Source: Rhodococcus_F sp040656415 (GTDB lineage: Bacteria; Actinomycetota; Actinomycetes; Mycobacteriales; Mycobacteriaceae). Taken from it: a DNA stretch of 64,000 nucleotides. The notes below the pieces were generated by a model. That model was not told the DNA's origin and ran no database searches. It saw nothing but the letters and a program-made list of their open reading frames with translations. Where the stretch lies: the NCBI RefSeq assembly GCF_040656415.1, contig NZ_JBFAMC010000004.1, positions 1 to 64,000 of the forward strand. The letters run 5' to 3'. A program made the position numbers and the translations under genes. How positions within the stretch are numbered: the first letter of the stretch is position 1; each line of letters starts with the position of its first letter. Positions 59,532 to 64,000 of the stretch are shown piece after piece.

Positions 59532-59570
59532 GAAACTGGGGTCCCCTCGCAGGAGAGGCACCCCAGTTTC
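59532..59570 (+). terminator. Conserved hairpin after tiny peptide 5
   Basis: GAAACTGGGGT pairs perfectly with ACCCCAGTTTC around a partly paired inner part. The same AAACTGRGG...CCYCAGTTT hairpin follows peptides 6, 7 and 8, so it belongs to the repeated module and is a likely terminator or processing site. Confidence 0.75.
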
Positions 59571-59836
59571 TGCGTTCAGACACGATGTGGGGGAGTCGAT
59601 TCGGGAGGGAAGGCCAACCGCGCAATGGCGGGCTGGATGTACCTGAGATCCCTATGAAGTTGGTTTCCTAGTCGTACGGACTGGACCTTTTCGAGAGGCC
59701 GACTTGGAAAAATCGTGAATTATCGTCCTGAAGTAATTTTTGTCGCTGTTCGACCATGTCCGATCGGTCGGGTGTACGGGACTCGTAAATCCCCTGGTAG
59801 TGAAGCCGGGTTCGCGGCAATTGGAGAGTAACCAGC
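59571..59836. other. Region without recognised gene between tiny-peptide units 5 and 6
   Basis: This is where a mycolyltransferase gene would be expected by comparison with the later units, but none is present and no clear remnant was recognised. The DNA is A+T-rich around 59690-59750. Confidence 0.45.
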
Positions 59837-59994
59837 CAATCAAATGGCTAATGTCATGTAACAATTCGGAATATTTTTGATTCTCGTCAACTTTCACGGC
59901 ACGTCGCGCACAAGAGATCATGGCAGGTCGGGTACAAAGAATAGGGCGTCACGGAGGGCGCTGGTCCAAACCCACACGACCACGAGGAGTGCAA
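59837..59994 (+). promoter_or_regulatory. Repeated upstream region, copy 2 (before tiny peptide 6)
   Basis: The counterpart of the region before peptide 5: CCAATCAAATGG, CGGAATATTTTTGATT, GTCGGGTACAAAGA and ACGGAGGGCGCT in the same order and with similar spacing, ending in the ribosome-binding site GAGGAGTG. Conservation of order and spacing argues for a shared promoter or regulator site. Confidence 0.55.
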
Positions 59995-60087
59995 ATGTCC
60001 ACTGATTTGTTTTCCGGCTCCGGTGAGTTTGCCGCTGATATCTGGGCCTTCATCATTGCAGCTTTCGAATCGTCCGTAGACACCTGA
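59995..60087 (+). CDS. Tiny acidic peptide 6 (PorA-like) before mycolyltransferase gene 1
   Basis: A 30-codon ORF with GAGGAG 6 nt before the ATG. The peptide begins MSTDLFSGSGEFAADIW, followed by a hydrophobic AFIIAAF core and an acidic end. Its LFSGSG segment is strikingly like the LSGSG segment of C. glutamicum PorA, which as I recall contains the O-mycoloylated serine. Net charge about -5, no signal peptide. A conserved hairpin and a mycolyltransferase gene follow. Confidence 0.72.
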   Translation: MSTDLFSGSGEFAADIWAFIIAAFESSVDT

Positions 60088-60113
60088 CGTCCCAAAGCAT
60101 TCCGGAACTTCAC

Positions 60114-60155
60114 CGAAACTGGGGTCCACATGCAACACTGTGGGCCCCAGTTTCG
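60114..60155 (+). terminator. Conserved hairpin after tiny peptide 6
   Basis: CGAAACTGGGG...CCACA pairs with TGTGG...CCCCAGTTTCG, a stem of about 17 bp with one mismatch and an 8-nt loop. It stands between peptide 6 and the mycolyltransferase start and may limit read-through into it. Confidence 0.82.
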
Positions 60156-60213
60156 GCGCTCTGGGGACGTTGGCTCGAAGACTTGTGAGTTGCGCCCATA
60201 GGGAAGGTGAAGG

Positions 60214-61242
60214 ATGGTAAACCGCACTGCAGCGGGTAGGTACGGAGTTCGACTGGCGGTCGCGGCTGCTGTGGCGGTGACGCTGCCCGGTTTAGGCCTC
60301 CAGGCGTCCGCATTCGCACATCCGGCTGACGAGGGTGGCTCCTACCTGGTGGGTACCGAGAGGATCGACGATCGGCAGTCCACCATGACCGTGCATTCGG
60401 CATCCATGGATCGAGACATTCCGTTGAGGGTGATGACGCCTGCCGATACGAGTGAGCCGAGGCCGACGCTGTACCTGCTCAACGGGGTGGGCGGCGGCGA
60501 GGACGAGGCTTCGTGGCAGGAGAGCACGGATACTGTCGAGTTCTTCGCCGACAAGAACGTCAATATCGTCACGCCCATGGAAGGCGCATACAGCTACTAC
60601 ACGGACTGGGAGCAGCCCGATCCGAAGTTGGGTGTCAACAAGTGGACGACGTTCCTGACGCAGGAGCTTCCCCCGATCGTCGATTCCGCGCTCGGGACGA
60701 ACGGGGTCAACTCGATTGCCGGCATCTCGATGGCGGGTACGTCGGTGTTGAGCCTGGCGCAGTCGGCACCTGACCTCTACGAGAGCGTCGGGGCTTACAG
60801 TGGTTGCGCGTTGACGAGCACCGTTCCCGGCCAAGCATTCGTGCGAACGGTTGTCGAGTCCCGTGGAGGCGGTGACGCCACGAACATGTGGGGACCTTAT
60901 GACGGTCCGGGTTGGGCAGCCAACGACCCGTATGTGAATGCGGAGAAGTTGCGCGGACTCGACATCTACGTGAGCAGCGGGACGGGTCTGCCCGGTCAGA
61001 GCGACCATCTCGACGGACCCGGGATCGACGGCGACATATCCACACTTGCAGGTCAGATCGTTCTAGGTGGTGTCATCGAGGCTGCGACCAACTACTGCAC
61101 TCAGGCGCTGGCGGGCAGATTGCACGAACTGGGGATCCCTGCGACGTTCGATCTTCGTCCCACCGGCACCCACTCGTGGTCGTATTGGGAGGAAGACCTC
61201 CACAAGTCGTGGCCGATGCTTGCGGCGTCGATGGGCCTGTAG
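60214..61242 (+). CDS. Secreted mycolyltransferase, tandem copy 1
   Basis: A 342-residue antigen 85-family mycolyltransferase. Signal peptide: MVNRTAAGRYGVRLAVAAAV with cleavage near SAFA (32-35). Catalytic residues: Ser172 in IAGISMAGTS and His320 in GTHSWSYW; family segments FFADKNVNIVTP and YYTDWEQPDPKLG. AAGGTGAAGG precedes the ATG. It lies in a tiny peptide-hairpin-enzyme unit. Well diverged from copies 2 and 3 in the signal peptide and the first 60 residues, but very close in the catalytic part. A protein-mycoloylating role, like that of MytC in Corynebacterium, is inferred from the neighbours. Confidence 0.93.
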   Translation: MVNRTAAGRYGVRLAVAAAVAVTLPGLGLQASAFAHPADEGGSYLVGTERIDDRQSTMTVHSASMDRDIPLRVMTPADTSEPRPTLYLLNGVGGGEDEASWQESTDTVEFFADKNVNIVTPMEGAYSYYTDWEQPDPKLGVNKWTTFLTQELPPIVDSALGTNGVNSIAGISMAGTSVLSLAQSAPDLYESVGAYSGCALTSTVPGQAFVRTVVESRGGGDATNMWGPYDGPGWAANDPYVNAEKLRGLDIYVSSGTGLPGQSDHLDGPGIDGDISTLAGQIVLGGVIEAATNYCTQALAGRLHELGIPATFDLRPTGTHSWSYWEEDLHKSWPMLAASMGL

Positions 61243-61357
61243 CCACGAAAACTTGTCGCAAAGTGCTCGATTCACGGTCACATCCGTAGCCGGTCAGGTA
61301 AGAAGGGGGAGGCACTGGCAAGGGCGCGATGCATCCACGTAAGTCAGGAGCACGGGT

Positions 61358-61459
61358 ATGGATTTGGGGTCTTTGGAATCCGGCGGCTGGTTCGAACCAG
61401 CCATCATCACCATTGACGCCGGATCCGGCGCGGCCCACGACCCAGCCATGGTGAATTAG
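61358..61459 (+). CDS. Tiny peptide 7 (PorA-like) before mycolyltransferase gene 2
   Basis: A 33-codon ORF behind CAGGAG. The peptide begins MDLGSLESGGWFEPAIITID and ends AGSG, then AAHDPAMVN. The GGWFE, ITIDAGSG core is shared with peptide 8. Acidic, no signal peptide. It follows mycolyltransferase copy 1 by 115 nt and precedes the conserved hairpin. Confidence 0.7.
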   Translation: MDLGSLESGGWFEPAIITIDAGSGAAHDPAMVN

Positions 61460-61472
61460 ACCGTGTTACAGC

Positions 61473-61511
61473 GAAACTGGGGTCCACATGCGAAATGTGG
61501 GCCTCAGTTTC
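61473..61511 (+). terminator. Conserved hairpin after tiny peptide 7
   Basis: GAAACTGGGGTCCACAT pairs with ATGTGGGCCTCAGTTTC, about 17 bp with few wobbles or mismatches and a 5-nt loop. Same family as the hairpins after peptides 5, 6 and 8. In-frame codons through it upstream of the next gene are not protein-like. Confidence 0.82.
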
Positions 61512-61555
61512 TGTTTTCCGAGTCGGTACGAGTTGCTCCCACATGGAGGTGGAGG

Positions 61556-62599
61556 ATGGTCAACCGCACTGTAGCGGGTAGGTACGGGGTTCGGCTGGCG
61601 CTTGTGGCCGCGTTGATGGCGGCGATTCCCAGTGTCGGCATCTCGACGTTCGCTTCGGCGGACCCGGTCAAAAGCACCGCGCCCGCTGATAGTGGCTCGT
61701 ATCTGGTGAGTATGACGAATGTGAAAGACCGCGAGTGGATGATGCGCGTGTATTCGGCATCGATGGATCAGGTCATTCCTCTGCAGGTGATCACACCGGC
61801 GGACGCGAGTGTGCCGAGGCCCACGCTGTATCTGCTCAGTGGGGCGGGCGGCGGCGAGGATTCGGCTTCGTGGCAGGCCAACATGGATGTACCCGGCTTC
61901 TTCGCCGACAAGAACGTCAATTTGGTTTCGCCCCTGAAGGGCAAGTTCAGTTACTACACGGATTGGGAACAGTCCGATCCGAAGTTGGGGACGAACATGT
62001 GGACGACGTTCCTGACGAAGGAGCTTCCCCCGATCGTCGATGCCCAACTCGGGACGAACGGAATCAACTCGATTGCCGGCATCTCGATGGCGGGTACGTC
62101 GGTGTTGAGCCTGGCGCAGGCGGCGCCCGATCTCTACAGGGGAGTCGGGGCATACAGTGGCTGCGCGATGACGAGCAGCGAACCCGGTCAGACGTATGTC
62201 CGAACGGTTGTCGAGTCCCGTGGAGGCGCTGACGCCACGAACATGTGGGGACCCTATGACGGTCCGGGTTGGGTTGCGAATGACCCGTATGTGAATGCGG
62301 AGAAGTTGCGCGGGCTCGGCATCTACGTCAGTAGCGGGACGGGTCTGCCGGGCCCCGGTGATCGTCTCGACTCACCTGGAATCGACGGCGACATAGGCGC
62401 ATTGGCGGGTCGTATCATCGTCGGCGGCGTCATCGAGGCCGCGACCAATCAGTGCACCCATGCGCTGGCCGGTAGGTTGCACGAGTTGGGGATCCCCGCG
62501 ACGTTCGACTTCCGTCCCACCGGCACGCACTCGTGGTCGTACTGGGTGGAAGACCTCCACAAGTCGTGGCCGATGCTCGCGGCGTCGATGGGCCTGTAG
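61556..62599 (+). CDS. Secreted mycolyltransferase, tandem copy 2
   Basis: A 347-residue antigen 85-family enzyme. Signal peptide MVNRTVAGRYGVRLALVAAL with cleavage near FASA (32-35). Nucleophile Ser177 in IAGISMAGTS, His325 in GTHSWSYW. GGAGGTGGAGG precedes the ATG; the frame is open for 31 codons upstream through the hairpin but that part is non-coding in character. Nearly identical to copy 3, pointing to recent duplication or gene conversion. Confidence 0.94.
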   Translation: MVNRTVAGRYGVRLALVAALMAAIPSVGISTFASADPVKSTAPADSGSYLVSMTNVKDREWMMRVYSASMDQVIPLQVITPADASVPRPTLYLLSGAGGGEDSASWQANMDVPGFFADKNVNLVSPLKGKFSYYTDWEQSDPKLGTNMWTTFLTKELPPIVDAQLGTNGINSIAGISMAGTSVLSLAQAAPDLYRGVGAYSGCAMTSSEPGQTYVRTVVESRGGADATNMWGPYDGPGWVANDPYVNAEKLRGLGIYVSSGTGLPGPGDRLDSPGIDGDIGALAGRIIVGGVIEAATNQCTHALAGRLHELGIPATFDFRPTGTHSWSYWVEDLHKSWPMLAASMGL

Positions 62600-62718
62600 C
62601 CACGAAAACCCGTCGGAAAGTTCTCGATTCGCGCTCACGTCGGCAGCCCGTCGGGTAAGAAAGGGGAGGCGCCGGCAAGGGCGCGATACATCCACGAGAG
62701 TGAAAGTCAGGAGCACGG

Positions 62719-62826
62719 ATGAACAGCTCGGATTTGGATTTTGGGTCTTTGGGGTCTTTGGGAACCGGAGGGTGGTTCGAACTTACCTTGATCACCATTG
62801 ACGCCGGTTCTGGCGAGCGTCCCTAG
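62719..62826 (+). CDS. Tiny peptide 8 (PorA-like) before mycolyltransferase gene 3
   Basis: A 35-codon ORF behind CAGGAGCACGG. The peptide begins MNSSDLDFGSLGSLGTGGW, continues FELTLITIDAGSG and ends ERP. It is homologous to peptide 7 in the GGWFE-ITIDAGSG core; the 5' part has a short internal repeat (GSLGSLG). Followed by the conserved hairpin and mycolyltransferase copy 3. Confidence 0.7.
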   Translation: MNSSDLDFGSLGSLGTGGWFELTLITIDAGSGERP

Positions 62827-62860
62827 AAGTAGACGCCGTGAACTAGATCCGTGTACAGCG

Positions 62861-62899
62861 AAACTGAGGTTCACATGCAAGACTGTGGGCCTCAGTTTT
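62861..62899 (+). terminator. Conserved hairpin after tiny peptide 8
   Basis: AAACTGAGGTTCACA pairs with TGTGGGCCTCAGTTT around an 8-nt loop. Both arms changed together relative to the copies before peptides 6 and 7 (GGGG/CCCC to GAGG/CCTC), a compensatory change that supports a functional RNA or DNA structure. Confidence 0.82.
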
Positions 62900-62943
62900 G
62901 TTTTCCGGAACGGTACGAATTGCTCCTAGATGGAAGGTGGAGG

Positions 62944-63987
62944 ATGGTCAACCGCACTGTAGCGGGTAGGTACGGGGTTCGGCTCGCGCTTGTGGCCGCG
63001 CTGACGGCGGCGATTCCCAGTGTCGGCATCTCGACGTTCGCTTCGGCGGACCCGGTCAAAAGCACCGCAACCGCTGATAGCGGCTCGTATCTGGTGAGTA
63101 TGACGAATGTCAAAGACCGCGAGTGGAAGATGCGCGTGTATTCGGCGTCGATGGATCAGGTCATTCCTCTGCAGGTGATCAAACCGGCGGACACGAGTGA
63201 GCCGAGGCCCACGCTGTATCTGCTCAGTGGCGCCGGCGGTGGCGAGGATTCGGCTTCGTGGCAGGCCAACACGGATCTGCCCACCTTCTTCGCCGACAAG
63301 AACGTCAATTTGGTTTCGCCCTTGAAGGGCAAGTTCAGTTACTACACGGATTGGGAACAGTCCGATCCGCAGTTGGGGACGAACATGTGGACGACGTTCC
63401 TGACGAAGGAGCTTCCCCCGATCGTCGATGCCCAGCTCGGGACGAACGGAATCAACGCGATTGCCGGCATCTCGATGGCGGGTACCTCGGTGCTGAGCCT
63501 GGCGCAGTCGGCACCCGATCTCTACAGGGGCGTCGGAGCCTACAGTGGCTGCGCGTTGACGAGCACCGATCCCGGCAAGGCATACGTGCGGATGGTGGTC
63601 GAGGCCGCCGGCGGTGCAGACCCCACGAACATGTGGGGACCCTATGACGGTCCGGGCTGGGCGGCCAATGACCCGTATGTGAACGCGGAGAAGCTGCGCG
63701 GACTCGACATCTACGTCAGCAGCGGGACGGGTCTGCCGGGCCCCGGTGATCGTCTCGACTCACCTGGAATCGACGGCAACATAGGCACATTGGCGGGCCA
63801 GATCATCGTCGGCGGCGTCATCGAGGCCGCGACCAACCAGTGCACTCATGCGCTGGCCGGCAGGTTGCACGAGTTGGGGATCCCCGCGACGTTCGACTTC
63901 CGTCCCACCGGCACACACTCGTGGTCGTACTGGGAGGAAGACCTGCACAAGTCGTGGCCAATGCTCGCGGCGTCGATGGGACTCTAA
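62944..63987 (+). CDS. Secreted mycolyltransferase, tandem copy 3
   Basis: A 347-residue antigen 85-family enzyme, differing from copy 2 at few positions (for example LTAAIPS for LMAAIPS, KPADTSEP for TPADASVP, a changed EAAGGADPT stretch). Same signal peptide, nucleophile Ser177 and His325. GGTGGAGG precedes the ATG. The gene ends 13 bp before the window edge, so further units may follow. Confidence 0.94.
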   Translation: MVNRTVAGRYGVRLALVAALTAAIPSVGISTFASADPVKSTATADSGSYLVSMTNVKDREWKMRVYSASMDQVIPLQVIKPADTSEPRPTLYLLSGAGGGEDSASWQANTDLPTFFADKNVNLVSPLKGKFSYYTDWEQSDPQLGTNMWTTFLTKELPPIVDAQLGTNGINAIAGISMAGTSVLSLAQSAPDLYRGVGAYSGCALTSTDPGKAYVRMVVEAAGGADPTNMWGPYDGPGWAANDPYVNAEKLRGLDIYVSSGTGLPGPGDRLDSPGIDGNIGTLAGQIIVGGVIEAATNQCTHALAGRLHELGIPATFDFRPTGTHSWSYWEEDLHKSWPMLAASMGL

Positions 63988-64000
63988 TCACTACTTTCCC

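Noticed and set aside
61463..61555. Upstream 31-codon extensions of mycolyltransferase copies 2 and 3
   Set aside because: The extension reads through the conserved hairpin and ribosome-binding site; it would place 31 non-hydrophobic residues ahead of a proper signal peptide.

Overview
The window is chromosomal DNA of a mycolic-acid-containing actinobacterium, most likely a Rhodococcus (the moderate G+C suggests the R. erythropolis group; that is inference). The evidence is an F420-dependent glucose-6-phosphate dehydrogenase, antigen-85-type mycolyltransferases, the glnX-glnH-pknG operon, LGFP cell-wall repeats, and a gene order that, from memory, closely follows the Mycobacterium tuberculosis block fgd1-pta-ackA-pknG-glnH-glnX-mutT3-thiE-thiO-thiS-thiG-lpqL-thiD-xthA-def-sodC-cdc48-pssA-psd-groEL2. 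No rRNA, tRNA, insertion sequence or CRISPR array was seen.

Layout. 0-4.6 kb: the 3' end of a nonribosomal peptide synthetase (A-T-C-A-T-TE), convergent with a secreted mycolyltransferase. 5.7-11.6 kb: DUF202 membrane protein, fgd, a deazaflavin-dependent oxidoreductase, pta-ackA and a small unknown protein. 12-15.5 kb: an insert that looks like a phage lysis cassette (unknown protein, Cys-rich protein, LGFP-containing amidase/endolysin, two small membrane proteins), sitting between ackA and pknG. 15.6-20.2 kb: glnX-glnH-pknG. 20.4-28.5 kb: mutT3, thiE, TPP riboswitch-thiO-thiS-thiG, an ABC-2 transporter, an lpqL-type aminopeptidase and thiD. 28.6-34.9 kb: two tandem small GNATs, xthA, a larger GNAT, def, a DUF3263 protein, a LytR_C protein, sodC and a YbdK-type ligase. 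35-41.2 kb: a complete Mrp Na+/H+ antiporter operon with a fused A/B subunit. 41.3-48.8 kb: Nudix, membrane protein, Cdc48-like ATPase, pssA, psd and two tandem SRPBCC proteins. 48.8-54 kb: FAD oxidase, PucR regulator, alcohol dehydrogenase, HAD phosphatase and a secreted protein. 54-55.9 kb: groEL2 behind two CIRCE operators.

The most interesting part is 56.6-64 kb, after groEL2. It holds at least eight very short ORFs (24-37 codons), most with a strong ribosome-binding site and lacking a classical signal peptide, encoding acidic, hydrophobic peptides. The first four form one array made of a duplicated two-peptide cassette (types A-B-A-B) closed by a perfect hairpin. The other four each precede a conserved hairpin; three of these units are followed by near-identical secreted mycolyltransferases. 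In Corynebacterium the tiny mycomembrane porins PorA and PorH lie beside groEL2, have no signal peptide, and are O-mycoloylated on serine by a mycolyltransferase. I infer that this is a rhodococcal, expanded PorA/PorH-like system with dedicated, co-duplicated mycolyltransferases. An Erm-type rRNA methyltransferase with a short leader ORF and a mini-PspC protein separate the two arrays.
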